Origin: Pseudomonas sp. 7P_10.2_Bac1 | GTDB lineage: Bacteria > Pseudomonadota > Gammaproteobacteria > Pseudomonadales > Pseudomonadaceae | Length of the DNA: 64,000 nt | Reading direction: 5' to 3' | NCBI RefSeq assembly: GCF_025465935.1 | Contig: NZ_JANLNV010000005.1 | Span: 40,970 to 104,969 of the forward strand | Shown here: in pieces, positions 26,797-36,301 of the stretch | Layout of the letters: each line of letters begins with the position of its first letter | How positions within the stretch are numbered: position 1 is the stretch's first letter | The notes under the pieces: model-generated | What the model was told of the DNA's origin: nothing | Database searches by the model: none | What the model saw: only the letters and a program-made list of their open reading frames with translations | Made by a program: the position numbers and the translations under genes

Positions 26797-28089
26797 TTAA
26801 ATCGCAATGACCGGCACCCTGATCGCGTGCTCATGACGCGCCAATTGGCTCAGGAAACGGTAGCTGCCATTGAGCTCACGTGACAGCGCCAACCGCTCTC
26901 GGCTGTCTGGCCCGGCCTTCCATTTCGAACGATTGTCCAACTGCGCCAACTGCTGCTCATCCCATCCCCATTCAGTGGTCAGGCGCTCCAGCAGCGCGCG
27001 CTGCCAGTGGGCACCCCGGGTAGCGGCACGGCCGGTCAGCTTGCGGTTCACCTTGAGATACAAACTGCGGCGCACCAGCTCCAGGCGTTGAAAATCGCCA
27101 CGCCCGCGCAAATAGTCCTCAATGCGCCGGTACACCATGACGTACGGGTCCAGCTCATCGAGGTCCAGTTGATGGGCATACACCGCACGCTTGAACCCCA
27201 GGCTCAGGCAGTTCACACGCGGGTGCTCGCTGGCATAAACCTCGATCAGCAAGAGTTTAAGCACCGATTTGTAGGGCGATTCAATGCCCTTGAACAACTG
27301 CTTCAGCCCTGCGCCTAAAAACTCTTGCGCTGGGATGTGTGCCAAAGGGCCGAGGTCAATCACGTCATCTGCACTGATCAAGTGCTGAGCCTGGAGTGAG
27401 TGAATGAAATCGCCGTAGCGGGCTTCTTCAGGCGCCGGCACCCACCACCACAACGGCGTGCGCCCAGCCAGCCAGATCGCCGTGCGATAAAACTCATCGA
27501 GCAGCAACGAATGTTGCGCGCTTACGTAGTCATCCACGCTGCCGTGCAGGGCATGCTCGCCCTGGGCAAAACGTTGCGCATCAATCAGGAAGAAGTGCGC
27601 CTCGCTGCCCTGGCTCGCAGCCCATGTTTCCAGGCGCAGGCATTTTTTGCGCAAGTTGGCCAGCGCCCGGTCATCTAGGTCGGGCGCGTGGCACAACCAC
27701 ACGTCCATGTCGCTTTGATCGGTCTGGGCCAACGTGCCCAGGCTGCCCATCAAATACAGACCGTGAATGGCACGCGGCTGCCGGGGCAGAGCTGGGCAGG
27801 CAAAGTCACCGGCCAAAGCCAGCGCCGCCTCCAGCGTGGGCATGTCCGGCGTATAGCCCGAGACACCAGCCGGCGTGTCGTCCGAAACATAGCCGGGCAA
27901 CAACGGGTCGTTCACATGGAACAGCAAGGCCAACAGATTCAGAATCGTTTGCTGAGCGGGCAACAGGCCTTCCATTGCCCGCTGCAAACGCGCTTTATTG
28001 ACGGCCAGAAACCGCTCACGCACCTGATAGAGAACCTGTCGATCGATTCCTTCGCTCAGAGCGGGTCTTATTTCCAGGGGGCACGTCAT
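26797..28089 (-). CDS. cyaA: Class I adenylate cyclase, catalytic domain only (C-terminal half missing)
   Basis: The 430-residue protein aligns with the N-terminal catalytic half of enterobacterial/Pseudomonas CyaA: LLFHVNDPLLPGYVSDDTP, the nucleotidyltransferase motif YLMGSLGTLAQTDQSDMDVW with the metal-binding Asp pair, LLLDEFYRTAIWLAG, and SPYKSVLKLLLIEVY. It stops after SYRFLSQLARHE and a short tail. The usual proteins continue for roughly 400-500 residues of regulatory domain (about 850-950 total). Only 60 bases separate the stop from rnk, so the missing half is absent, not frameshifted. The active site looks intact. An ATG at 28113 is an alternative start. Confidence 0.9.
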   Translation of the reverse strand: MTCPLEIRPALSEGIDRQVLYQVRERFLAVNKARLQRAMEGLLPAQQTILNLLALLFHVNDPLLPGYVSDDTPAGVSGYTPDMPTLEAALALAGDFACPALPRQPRAIHGLYLMGSLGTLAQTDQSDMDVWLCHAPDLDDRALANLRKKCLRLETWAASQGSEAHFFLIDAQRFAQGEHALHGSVDDYVSAQHSLLLDEFYRTAIWLAGRTPLWWWVPAPEEARYGDFIHSLQAQHLISADDVIDLGPLAHIPAQEFLGAGLKQLFKGIESPYKSVLKLLLIEVYASEHPRVNCLSLGFKRAVYAHQLDLDELDPYVMVYRRIEDYLRGRGDFQRLELVRRSLYLKVNRKLTGRAATRGAHWQRALLERLTTEWGWDEQQLAQLDNRSKWKAGPDSRERLALSRELNGSYRFLSQLARHEHAIRVPVIAI

Positions 28090-28278
28090 TACAAACCTAG
28101 GCCGGCTCGCCAAACGAGAAAGAGAAAGGAAGGTGAGTTTACAGCCAGCCGCACAAAAGGCTTAGGCCGTTTGTATTTTTGACGTCAGATTTTTTACATA
28201 TCTGAACATTAGACGAGATCAAAGGTGTGTGCCCGCGGAATCACCGAACGAGTAGATTCCGTGGGCGAGGCGGGGAGA

Positions 28279-28548
28279 TCAGGCAATTTCTGCCAGTTTT
28301 TCGCCGAGCTTGGACTCTGAATTGAGGATCAGCAGCAACCCTTGCACATGCTCGGCCGCATCACGGCCCAGGCTTGTCAGGTAGCCACCGTCGGGCTGAT
28401 TGATCAGGTCCTTCTCATACAGACGCTTTGCGCCCTCAATCAAGCGTGGATCGGCAGCCTGATGGATCTTCAGGCCCTCAAGCGTACTTTCCAGGTCAAA
28501 CAGTGCTAGGACTTCCAGTTCGGCAACCAACTCAGGGGTAAACGACAT
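28279..28548 (-). CDS. TIGR02647 family protein
   Basis: The 89-residue protein starts MSFTPELVAELEVLALFDLE and contains GLKIHQAADPRLIEGAKRLY and GYLTSLGRDAAEHVQ, the pattern of the short TIGR02647 family found next to cyaA in pseudomonads. It looks all-helical, with a winged-helix-like stretch (LYEKDLINQPDGGYLTSLG), but no function is established. It is divergent from oscA and shares the 430-base gap with it. Confidence 0.8.
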   Translation of the reverse strand: MSFTPELVAELEVLALFDLESTLEGLKIHQAADPRLIEGAKRLYEKDLINQPDGGYLTSLGRDAAEHVQGLLLILNSESKLGEKLAEIA

Positions 28549-28980
28549 AAAGACTCCAGACTATGCAGGAAAAGGCGACAACGGCTCTAAGGTGATCGCA
28601 CTGTTACCGGCTGTCCAGTGACAGTTCCTACCTTATGTAAGACAACGTGTCGGGCCTGCCCCGCATTGATGCTCTGACGAGGCAATTGGAGTGTAGACCC
28701 CGCTTTCAATTACGCGCGCCAACAAACGAGTACGTGCGCGCACCGCCCTCGTTTATCAGACATTGGGGTCTGCCAGACACCGCTCAAGCTCAGGTTTCTG
28801 GTGCGCTGTACACTCACTCGTAAAGTTCGTTTCTCGTCAGCGACTGCGCGTCACCTTCAATCACCACGATTTCAGTTATATAAACATTCTTAAATAGTAT
28901 TTTTAAGAATAATCGTGCCTCACTACTATTGCATCCGAGCCAGCACCTTAGTCGGCAACCCACATCTTCAGGAGCACACC
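28549..28980. other. 432-base intergenic region between divergent TIGR02647 gene and oscA
   Basis: No ORF of note is present. The oscA-proximal 120 bases are AT-rich and hold the palindrome at 28886-28910. The remainder shows no recognised repeat or RNA. Confidence 0.6.
28886..28910. promoter_or_regulatory. AT-rich palindrome upstream of oscA-sbp, likely operator
   Basis: Arms ATTCTTAAA and TTTAAGAAT with a 7-base centre overlap a possible -10 box TAGTAT. The location 70 bases before a sulfate-starvation gene suggests a LysR-type site such as that of CysB, but CysB sites are loosely defined and the assignment is inference. Confidence 0.55.
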
Positions 28981-29163
28981 ATGAGCGCATCTCTGCGTAG
29001 CGTTGACGGTCAGGACGAAGCCACCATTCTGCGGGAAATCCAGAGCGCGCTACGAGACCTGCGCTTTGGTGCCGTCGAAATCACCGTGCACAACGCACAA
29101 GTGGTTCAGATCGAACGTAAAGAGAAATTCCGGCTACAGAACCCTAGCCAGAAAAACAATTGA
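28981..29163 (+). CDS. oscA: OscA / YezD family (DUF2292) small sulfur-starvation protein
   Basis: The 60-residue protein contains ILREIQSALRDLRFGAVEIT and ends with a basic tail. This is the DUF2292/YezD pattern. In Pseudomonas corrugata oscA, upstream of sbp, was needed for use of organosulfur compounds and chromate resistance. CAGGAG precedes the ATG. sbp follows 62 bases downstream, matching the known order oscA-sbp-cysTWA. Confidence 0.87.
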   Translation: MSASLRSVDGQDEATILREIQSALRDLRFGAVEITVHNAQVVQIERKEKFRLQNPSQKNN

Positions 29164-29225
29164 ACCATCCAGCGCATTCACCAGAGTGCGCTCATAACAA
29201 CTAGAAACGCTTTGGAGCCTCACCT

Positions 29226-30239
29226 ATGTCCCTACGCCGTTACGCTTTGGCCGCGCTGGCCAGTGCCATTTTTGCTGGCTCCGCTGTAGCCAAAGACTAC
29301 GAACTGCTCAACGTTTCTTACGACCCAACCCGCGAGCTGTACCAGGATTACAACGCCGAGTTCGTCAATTTCTGGAAGCAAAGCCACCCAGGCGACAACG
29401 TCAAGATCCAGCAGTCTCACGGCGGTTCAGGCAAACAGGCCCGTGGCGTGATCGACGGCTTGCGCGCAGACGTTGTGACCCTGGCCCTGGCCGGCGACAT
29501 CGACGAAATCGCCAAACTCAATAAAGGCTCGCTCCCGGAAAACTGGCAGACCCGCCTGCCGGACGCCAGCACTCCGTACACCTCGACCATCGTGTTCCTG
29601 GTGCGCAAGGGCAACCCCAAAGGCATCAAAGACTGGGACGATCTGATCAAGAAAGACGTTTCTGTCATCACCCCGAACCCTAAAACCAGCGGCGGCGCTC
29701 GCTGGAACTTCCTCGCAGCCTACGCCTACGGCCTGAAAGCCAACGGCGGCGACGAAGCCAAGGCCAATGCCTACGTGCAAGAGCTGTTCAAACACGTGCC
29801 TGTGCTGGACACCGGCGCACGTGGCGCGACCATTACCTTCGTCAACAACGGTCAAGGTGACGTGTTGCTGGCGTGGGAAAACGAAGCGTTCCTGGCGCTG
29901 AAAGAAGACGGCGGTGCTGACAAGTTCGATATCGTCGTCCCTTCGCTGTCGATTCTGGCCGAACCTCCGGTAGCCGTTGTCGACAAAAACGCAGAGAAAA
30001 AGGGCAACACCGAAATTGCCACCGAGTACCTGAAACACCTGTACAGCCCGGCTGGCCAAGAGATTGCAGCCAAGAACTTCTATCGTCCTCGTGACGAAAA
30101 AGTAGCGGCCAAATACGCCGAGCAATTTCCGAAGCTGGAGCTAGTCACTATCGACAAAGACTTCGGCGGCTGGAAAACTGCGCAGCCGAAATTTTTTAAT
30201 GACGGTGGCGTGTTCGACCAGATCTACCAGGCGCAATAA
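29226..30239 (+). CDS. sbp: Periplasmic sulfate-binding protein Sbp
   Basis: The 337-residue protein begins with a Sec signal (cut near GSAVAKD). It carries the sulfate-binding protein signatures [15 protein letters not shown] and [19 protein letters not shown], with main-chain and Ser/Gly contacts to dehydrated sulfate. It delivers sulfate to CysTWA, encoded next. A GC-rich hairpin between sbp and cysT may lower expression of the membrane subunits relative to the abundant binding protein. Confidence 0.96.
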   Translation: MSLRRYALAALASAIFAGSAVAKDYELLNVSYDPTRELYQDYNAEFVNFWKQSHPGDNVKIQQSHGGSGKQARGVIDGLRADVVTLALAGDIDEIAKLNKGSLPENWQTRLPDASTPYTSTIVFLVRKGNPKGIKDWDDLIKKDVSVITPNPKTSGGARWNFLAAYAYGLKANGGDEAKANAYVQELFKHVPVLDTGARGATITFVNNGQGDVLLAWENEAFLALKEDGGADKFDIVVPSLSILAEPPVAVVDKNAEKKGNTEIATEYLKHLYSPAGQEIAAKNFYRPRDEKVAAKYAEQFPKLELVTIDKDFGGWKTAQPKFFNDGGVFDQIYQAQ

Positions 30240-30283
30240 CCTGTGGGGCGGGGCGTTAAGCCACGCTGAAAGCTAGAACATAG

Positions 30284-30306
30284 AGCCCGCGACCCCGTTG
30301 CGGGCT
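30284..30306 (+). terminator. Hairpin between sbp and cysT (partial terminator or mRNA-stabilising stem)
   Basis: Arms AGCCCGC and GCGGGCT with a 9-base loop lie 24 bases before cysT. There is no T-run, so it more likely protects the sbp end of the message or attenuates. Confidence 0.5.
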
Positions 30307-30329
30307 TCGTGCGTTAACCAAGGACTCTT

Positions 30330-31151
30330 ATGTCTCGTCGTATTTCCCCCGTCATACCCGGCTTCGGGCTGACGCTGGGCTACACCTTGGTGTACCTCAG
30401 CCTCATCGTGCTGATACCGCTGGCCGCAATGTTTGTGCATGCCGCACAACTCACCTGGGAACAGTTTTGGGCCATCATCACCGCTCCCCGGGTGTTGGCA
30501 GCGCTCAAACTCAGCTTTGGCACCGCCTTCTTTGCCGCCATCATCAATGGCGTCATCGGCACCGTGCTGGCCTGGGTGCTGGTGCGTTACACCTTCCCCG
30601 GCCGCAAGATCATCGATGCCATGATCGACCTGCCGTTCGCTCTGCCAACCGCGGTAGCTGGTATCGCCCTCACCACGCTGTACGCGCCTCACGGCTGGAT
30701 TGGCCAGTTCGCCTCGGACCTGGGTTTCAAAATCGCCTACACCCCGCTGGGTATCACCCTGGCCCTGACCTTCGTGACCATGCCGTTTGTGGTGCGCACG
30801 GTGCAGCCGGTGCTGGCAGACATCCCGCGTGAAATCGAAGAAGCCGCCGCCTGCCTGGGTGCCAAGCCCCTGCAAGTGTTCCGCTACATCCTGATGCCGG
30901 CCTTGCTGCCCGCCTGGTTGACCGGTTTTGCCCTGGCCTTTGCCCGGGGGATCGGCGAGTACGGCTCGGTCATTTTCATCGCCGGCAACATGCCGATGAA
31001 AACCGAGATTTTGCCGCTGCTGATCATGGTCAAACTCGACCAGTACGACTACACCGGCGCCACTGCCATTGGCGTGATGATGCTGGTGGTTTCCTTCGTG
31101 TTGCTACTGCTGATCAACCTGATCCAGCGCCGCATCGAAACCCCATCCTGA
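30330..31151 (+). CDS. cysT: Sulfate/thiosulfate ABC permease CysT (CysU)
   Basis: The 273-residue inner-membrane subunit has six predicted helices and the binding-protein-dependent permease EAA loop around [20 protein letters not shown], which contacts CysA. Other family marks are [18 protein letters not shown] and [17 protein letters not shown]. It pairs with CysW, whose gene starts 13 bases later. Confidence 0.96.
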   Translation: MSRRISPVIPGFGLTLGYTLVYLSLIVLIPLAAMFVHAAQLTWEQFWAIITAPRVLAALKLSFGTAFFAAIINGVIGTVLAWVLVRYTFPGRKIIDAMIDLPFALPTAVAGIALTTLYAPHGWIGQFASDLGFKIAYTPLGITLALTFVTMPFVVRTVQPVLADIPREIEEAAACLGAKPLQVFRYILMPALLPAWLTGFALAFARGIGEYGSVIFIAGNMPMKTEILPLLIMVKLDQYDYTGATAIGVMMLVVSFVLLLLINLIQRRIETPS

Positions 31152-31164
31152 AGGAGGTCAGCGC

Positions 31165-32037
31165 ATGTCCAGTTCATCCGTAAGTGCGGCCTCCGCCGCC
31201 AACGCCGCCCGCCGTGGCAGCCCGTTTTCCCGTCGACTGCTGATTGCTCTCGGCTGGTTGTTCTTCATCGTGTTCCTGCTGTTGCCCCTGCTGATCGTAG
31301 TGTCACAGGGCCTCAAGCTGGGGCTGGGTGCTTTCTTTGATGCGATCCTTGAGCCAGACGCCCTGTCAGCCCTCAAGCTGACCATCATCGCAGTGGTGAT
31401 CTCGGTGCCACTCAACGTGGTCTTCGGCGTCAGCGCAGCCTGGTGCGTGAGCAAATACAGCTTTCGCGGCAAGAGTATCCTGGTCACCCTGATCGACCTG
31501 CCGTTCTCGGTTTCGCCGGTGATTGCCGGTCTGGTCTATGTGCTGATGTTCGGTGCGCAGGGCTTCTTGGGGCCATGGCTGCAAGACCATGACATCCAGA
31601 TCATCTTTGCGTTGCCGGGCATCGTGCTGGCGACCATCTTCGTCACTGTGCCCTTCGTGGCCCGTGAACTGATCCCGCTGATGCAAGAGCAGGGCACCCA
31701 GGAAGAAGAAGCTGCACGCTTGCTGGGTGCCAATGGCTGGCAGATGTTCTGGCACGTCACCGTGCCGAACATCAAATGGGGCCTGATCTACGGCGTTGTC
31801 CTGTGTACAGCGCGGGCGATGGGCGAATTTGGCGCGGTGTCGGTGGTTTCCGGGCACATTCGCGGGGTGACCAACACCCTGCCGCTGCACGTCGAGATCC
31901 TCTACAACGAATACAACCACGTCGCCGCCTTCGCTGTGGCCACCCTGTTGCTGATCCTGGCGCTCTTCATCCTGCTGCTCAAGCAGTGGAGCGAATCCCG
32001 TATTAACCGCCTGCGCGCCAGCGCCGCGGAGGAATAA
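31165..32037 (+). CDS. cysW: Sulfate/thiosulfate ABC permease CysW
   Basis: The 290-residue permease has a slightly long Ala/Ser-rich N-terminus, six membrane helices, and the coupling loop [39 protein letters not shown] and [19 protein letters not shown] are typical of CysW. An alternative downstream start is not needed, as AAGGAGGT stands well placed before 31165. Confidence 0.96.
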   Translation: MSSSSVSAASAANAARRGSPFSRRLLIALGWLFFIVFLLLPLLIVVSQGLKLGLGAFFDAILEPDALSALKLTIIAVVISVPLNVVFGVSAAWCVSKYSFRGKSILVTLIDLPFSVSPVIAGLVYVLMFGAQGFLGPWLQDHDIQIIFALPGIVLATIFVTVPFVARELIPLMQEQGTQEEEAARLLGANGWQMFWHVTVPNIKWGLIYGVVLCTARAMGEFGAVSVVSGHIRGVTNTLPLHVEILYNEYNHVAAFAVATLLLILALFILLLKQWSESRINRLRASAAEE

Positions 32038-32040
32038 ACC

Positions 32041-33021
32041 ATGTCGATCGAAGTCCGTAACGTCAGCAAGAACTTCAACGCCTTCAAGGCGCTGGACAGC
32101 ATCAACCTGGACATCCACAGCGGCGAGCTGGTGGCCCTACTGGGCCCGTCGGGCTGCGGCAAAACCACCCTGTTGCGCATCATCGCGGGCCTTGAAACCC
32201 CAGACCAAGGCAACATCGTCTTCCACGGCGAAGACGTCTCGGGCCATGACGTGCGCGATCGCAACGTCGGTTTTGTGTTCCAGCATTACGCGCTGTTCCG
32301 CCACATGACGGTATTCGACAACGTGGCCTTCGGTCTGCGTATGAAGCCCAAGGGCGAGCGTCCGACCGAAACCCGCATCGCGGAGAAAGTCCACGAACTG
32401 CTGAACATGGTGCAACTGGACTGGCTCTCTGACCGCTATCCGGAGCAACTCTCCGGCGGCCAGCGCCAACGTATCGCCCTGGCCCGTGCCCTGGCGGTAG
32501 AACCTAAAGTATTGCTGCTCGACGAACCGTTCGGCGCCCTTGACGCCAAGGTCCGTAAAGAGCTGCGCCGCTGGTTGGCGCGCCTTCACGAAGACATCAA
32601 CCTGACCTCGGTGTTCGTGACCCACGACCAGGAAGAAGCGATGGAAGTCGCGGACCGCATCGTGGTCATGAACAAAGGCGTGATCGAGCAAATCGGCTCA
32701 CCGGGTGACGTCTACGAAAACCCGGCCAGCGACTTTGTTTATCACTTCCTGGGCGATTCCAACCGCCTGCATTTGGGCGAGGACAACCACGTCCTGTTCC
32801 GCCCGCACGAAGTGTCGTTGTCGCGTCACGAACTCGAAGACCACCATGCCGCCCAGGTACGCGACATCCGCCCGCTGGGTGCGACCACCCGGGTGACATT
32901 GAAGGTTGAAGGTCAAAGCGAGCTGATCGAAGTAGAAGTGGTCAAAGACCATGACAGCCTGACCGAACTGGCGCGCGGCGAGACGTTGTTCTTCAAGCCG
33001 AAGGTGTGGCAGAAGGCTTAA
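32041..33021 (+). CDS. cysA: Sulfate/thiosulfate ABC ATPase CysA
   Basis: The 326-residue ATPase has Walker [13 protein letters not shown] (34-45), signature [15 protein letters not shown], Walker [13 protein letters not shown] and switch His in [14 protein letters not shown]-terminal TOBE-type domain (about 240-326) is somewhat shorter than in E. coli CysA (365), as is common in pseudomonads. It follows cysW by 3 bases and ends the operon. A 26-bp perfect inverted repeat follows. Confidence 0.96.
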   Translation: MSIEVRNVSKNFNAFKALDSINLDIHSGELVALLGPSGCGKTTLLRIIAGLETPDQGNIVFHGEDVSGHDVRDRNVGFVFQHYALFRHMTVFDNVAFGLRMKPKGERPTETRIAEKVHELLNMVQLDWLSDRYPEQLSGGQRQRIALARALAVEPKVLLLDEPFGALDAKVRKELRRWLARLHEDINLTSVFVTHDQEEAMEVADRIVVMNKGVIEQIGSPGDVYENPASDFVYHFLGDSNRLHLGEDNHVLFRPHEVSLSRHELEDHHAAQVRDIRPLGATTRVTLKVEGQSELIEVEVVKDHDSLTELARGETLFFKPKVWQKA

Positions 33022-33044
33022 AAACACCTGAGCCAAATCCCCTT

Positions 33045-33110
33045 GGAGCTGCCGCAGGCTGCGATCTTTTGATCTTTAAACGTCAAAAGATCGCAGCCTG
33101 CGGCAGCTCC
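33045..33110. repeat. Perfect 26-bp inverted repeat after cysA (variant of GATCTTTT family)
   Basis: The arms begin GGAGCTGCCGCAGGCTGCG and end GATCTTTT, 26 of 26 bases paired, with a 14-base loop. The outer part differs from the commoner TGTAGGAGCGAGCTTGCCTC copies but the GATCTTTT core is shared. It probably forms a strong mRNA 3' stem. Confidence 0.85.
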
Positions 33111-33247
33111 TACAGGGCTTTTAAGAGCCCATCGCGTCTAATGCCCCTGTCATTTTTGACAGTATACAAGCCAAGATTCGCACTTTAGATTCATGCCCTC
33201 ATAGCGTGTAAACACATGATGTTTTAAAACGTACGCAGGGCATAACC

Positions 33248-33730
33248 ATGGACCTCTACTCGACCCAACCCTCTGCCGCCAAATCCCTCGCAAATACCAC
33301 CCGTGCGCATATTAATCGCAATGGCACAGGCTTCGATTACTCTCCAAATTGGTATGGCTCGGCCTTAAATGACGAACTGATTATGTTTGTCAGCAGGCGC
33401 ATCGATAAGGGGGAACCCCCTTTCCCTATCGACTATGACGAGATTAACTTTACCTTTCAAAAAGGTTTGAAAGTTGGGACATACCCACTCGGTGAAGGTC
33501 GCTCAGAGGCAGTTTTACGTTATCGCTCTACCCTGCATGGCATCTGGTCTGAGGAACTTACGGCTTCTCTTGGCTCAATCACTATCACTCAGTTTGAAGT
33601 GATTAATGGTTACTACACCATTGTTGCCAGTTTTGAATTCAGTGGTGGTTTTGAAGATCCGAACAACGATGGCGGAACAGTCAACATAGAGGTCACCCAA
33701 GGCACCGTCACAATAAGCATTGCGCCATAA
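33248..33730 (+). CDS. Hypothetical 160-residue protein
   Basis: I do not recognise this protein. It has no signal peptide or membrane span. The second half alternates hydrophobic and polar residues (TITQFEVINGYYTIVASFEF, then a Gly/Asp/Asn-rich turn and TVNIEVTQGTVTISI), suggesting a beta sandwich. The DNA is visibly AT-richer than the flanking operons. It stands alone between the cysA repeat and a long palindrome at 33742, both possible 3' structures. Start ATG at 33248 has only a weak GCAGGG-type site upstream. A recent acquisition is possible. Confidence 0.65.
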   Translation: MDLYSTQPSAAKSLANTTRAHINRNGTGFDYSPNWYGSALNDELIMFVSRRIDKGEPPFPIDYDEINFTFQKGLKVGTYPLGEGRSEAVLRYRSTLHGIWSEELTASLGSITITQFEVINGYYTIVASFEFSGGFEDPNNDGGTVNIEVTQGTVTISIAP

Positions 33731-33741
33731 CGTGAACAATG

Positions 33742-33785
33742 CTGTAGACCAAGGGTGTTATTAAACCGACACCCTTGATCTACAG
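33742..33785. repeat. Long palindrome after the hypothetical gene
   Basis: CTGTAGA-CAAGGGTGT pairs with ACACCCTTG-TCTACAG across a 10-base loop, with one mismatch per arm. It sits 11 bases after the stop and before the convergent yheV gene. It lacks a T-run, so it may be a bidirectional processing stem, not a classical terminator. Confidence 0.7.
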
Positions 33786-33803
33786 GCAACTCACCCCGGG
33801 GGA

Positions 33804-34082
33804 TCAGGGCTTTTTCAACTTCGGATTCGGAAAGAACTGCACCGCCTGCACCTTAGGGTCGGGGGCTTTTTGCAGCGCCGAAGTATTCACCCGCGTGCCC
33901 AATTCCTTGGGTACGGACAAACCTTGCTCGTTCAGCGTGTCGGAGTAGCCGCAGGCCACGCATTCGCGGTGCGGTATGTCGTCTTCGTTCCACATCAGCA
34001 ACTTGTCAGGCTCGCTGCACGCCGGGCAGACAGCCCCGGCGATGAAGCGTTTTTTTGTCACATTGACCGGTGCATCACTCAT
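33804..34082 (-). CDS. yheV: YheV family putative zinc ribbon protein (DUF2387)
   Basis: The 92-residue protein has two CxxC knuckles, CPAC near residue 19 and CVAC near residue 42, flanking a KLLMWNEDDIPHRE segment. This is the YheV/DUF2387 pattern of small zinc ribbons. Its start overlaps the prlC stop by 4 bases, the usual prlC-yheV pair in gammaproteobacteria. Function is unknown. Confidence 0.88.
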   Translation of the reverse strand: MSDAPVNVTKKRFIAGAVCPACSEPDKLLMWNEDDIPHRECVACGYSDTLNEQGLSVPKELGTRVNTSALQKAPDPKVQAVQFFPNPKLKKP

Positions 34083-36130
34083 GCTGCCGCGTCCTCAGTC
34101 AGGCCGCTGTGACGCAACAGGGCGTCAATCGAAGGCTCACGGCCACGGAAGTCCTTGAACAGTTCCATCGGTGCCAACGAGCCACCACGGGCCAGAATCG
34201 CCTGACGGAACGCCTTGCCGGTTTGCGGGTTGAACACGCCTTCTTCTTCAAAGCGCGAGAACGCATCGGCCGACAACACTTCAGCCCACTTATAGCTGTA
34301 GTAACCCGCCGCGTAACCGCCCGCGAAAATGTGCGCGAAGCTGTTCGGGAAACGGTTGTACGCCGGTGGACGCAGCACCGAGACTTCATCACGAATGCCT
34401 TCGAGTACCTGCGCAACACTGCGGCCGTCGCCGTGGGTGGCGTGCAGTTCGAAGTCAAACAGCGAGAATTCCAGTTGGCGGACCATCATCAGCCCGGACT
34501 GAAAGTTCTTGGCCGCCAGCATTTTATCCAGCAGGTCTTTAGGCAACGCCTCGCCGGTTTCGTAGTGACCGGAAATCAGCGCCAGGCCTTCCGGCTCCCA
34601 GCACCAGTTTTCCATGAACTGGCTTGGCAACTCGACCGCATCCCACGCCACGCCGTTGATACCTGACACGCCCGCGTGTTCGATCTCGGTCAGCATGTGG
34701 TGCAGGCCATGACCGAACTCGTGGAACAAGGTGGTCACTTCGTCGTGGGTCAGCAGCGCAGGCTTGCCGGCAACGGCTGGGGTGAAGTTGCACACCAGGT
34801 TGGCCACCGGGCTTTGCAGCTCGCCAGCGGCGGTGCGGCGACGGTCGCGAGCGCCGTCCATCCACGCGCCACCGCGCTTGTTGGCACGGGCGTACAGGTC
34901 AAAGAAGAAACGCCCGATGCGCTGGCCGTTTTCCTTGATTTCGAACAGGCGGACATCCGGGTGCCAGGTGTCGAAACCTTTGATTTCAGCAATGTCGATG
35001 CCGTACAGGCGGTTCACGATGACGAACAAGCCATCCAGCACTTTATCGATCGGGAAGTAAGCGCGCAGGGCTTCTTGCGAAACGCTGTAACGCTGCTCGC
35101 GCAGTTTTTCACCAAAGAAACCGGTGTCCCAGCTTTTCAGTTCAGGGAAGCCTTGCTCGGACGCATAGGCTTGCAACTGCTCAAGGTCACGCGCCGCAAA
35201 CGGCTTGGTACGCTTGGCCAGGTCGCGCAGGAAAGTCAGCACCTGGTCCGGCGTTTCGGCCATTTTGGTGGCCAGGCTCAACTCGGCAAAGCTGCCGAAA
35301 CCCAGCAACTTGGCCAGTTCCTGACGCAGGTCGAGGATTTCTTCCATCACCGGGCCGTTATCGAACTGACCGGCATTAGGGCCTTGGTCCGACGCACGGG
35401 TGCTGTACGCGGCGTAGACTTCTTCACGCAGGGCGCGGTCTTGGGCGTAGGTCATGACCGGGTAGTAGCTAGGGAATTCCAGCGTGATCAACCAGCCGTC
35501 CAGCCCTTTGGCCTGTGCCGCCGCGGCCATTTGCGCCTTGGCCGAATCGGTCAGGCCCGCCAGCGCGGCTTCGTCGGTGATGTGCTTGGTCCAAGCCTGA
35601 GTCGCGTCCAGCAGTTGGTTGGAAAACTTGCTGCCCAGCTCAGACAGTTTGCTCTGCACTTGGGCATAGCGCTTCTGCTCGGCTTCCGGCAGATCAATGC
35701 CCGACAAGCGGAAATCACGCAGCGAGTGTTCAAGAATGGTCTTTTGTGCCTGATCAAAGTCAGCCACTTGCGGGCTGTGGGCCAGGGCATCGAAGGCCTG
35801 GAACAGTTCGCGGTTCTGCCCCATTTCGGTGGAGTAAGCGCTCAAAGCGGGCAAACACGCCTCGTAGGCTTCACGCAGTTCAGCGCTATTGCACACCGCG
35901 TTGAGGTGGCTGACCGGGCTCCAGGCAGCGCCCAGGCGGTCATTCAACTCATCCATCGCCAGCACCAGACCGGCCCACGTCGGGTTCTTGCCCTGATCGG
36001 CGAGGATCTTTTGAATGCCAGCACGGTTGTCCGCGAGGATCTGCTCGATGGCCGGCTGGACGTGCTCAGGACGGATCGCCGAAAACGGCGGCAGGTCGTA
36101 GGGCTGCAATAGAGGGTTGTTCTCGCTCAC
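34079..36130 (-). CDS. prlC: Oligopeptidase A (M3 zinc metallopeptidase)
   Basis: The 683-residue cytosolic peptidase has the zinc motif HEFGHGLHH (about residue 468) with a third ligand Glu in the following helix. It digests oligopeptides, including cleaved signal peptides. GTG at 36130 gives MSENNPLLQPYDLPPF with AAGGTG 7 bases upstream and is preferred to GTG at 36139. It is coupled to yheV. Confidence 0.95.
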   Translation of the reverse strand: MSENNPLLQPYDLPPFSAIRPEHVQPAIEQILADNRAGIQKILADQGKNPTWAGLVLAMDELNDRLGAAWSPVSHLNAVCNSAELREAYEACLPALSAYSTEMGQNRELFQAFDALAHSPQVADFDQAQKTILEHSLRDFRLSGIDLPEAEQKRYAQVQSKLSELGSKFSNQLLDATQAWTKHITDEAALAGLTDSAKAQMAAAAQAKGLDGWLITLEFPSYYPVMTYAQDRALREEVYAAYSTRASDQGPNAGQFDNGPVMEEILDLRQELAKLLGFGSFAELSLATKMAETPDQVLTFLRDLAKRTKPFAARDLEQLQAYASEQGFPELKSWDTGFFGEKLREQRYSVSQEALRAYFPIDKVLDGLFVIVNRLYGIDIAEIKGFDTWHPDVRLFEIKENGQRIGRFFFDLYARANKRGGAWMDGARDRRRTAAGELQSPVANLVCNFTPAVAGKPALLTHDEVTTLFHEFGHGLHHMLTEIEHAGVSGINGVAWDAVELPSQFMENWCWEPEGLALISGHYETGEALPKDLLDKMLAAKNFQSGLMMVRQLEFSLFDFELHATHGDGRSVAQVLEGIRDEVSVLRPPAYNRFPNSFAHIFAGGYAAGYYSYKWAEVLSADAFSRFEEEGVFNPQTGKAFRQAILARGGSLAPMELFKDFRGREPSIDALLRHSGLTEDAAA

Positions 36131-36301
36131 GTTTGGCACCTTGGCTAGAAAAAATGGGGGATCTGTTGAGGTTTCACTGCAAAAACTGAACCACTCACCT
36201 CGATGTAATGAAACGTCAGCAGACCTTGGGCCATCTTAATTACAATCGACCGTTACCGCAGCCCTGTAACGCCCTATTACTGCTAAAGAAGGAAGCTATT
36301 T

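Noticed and set aside
33742..33785. The palindrome as an intrinsic terminator.
   Set aside because: No T-run follows on either strand.
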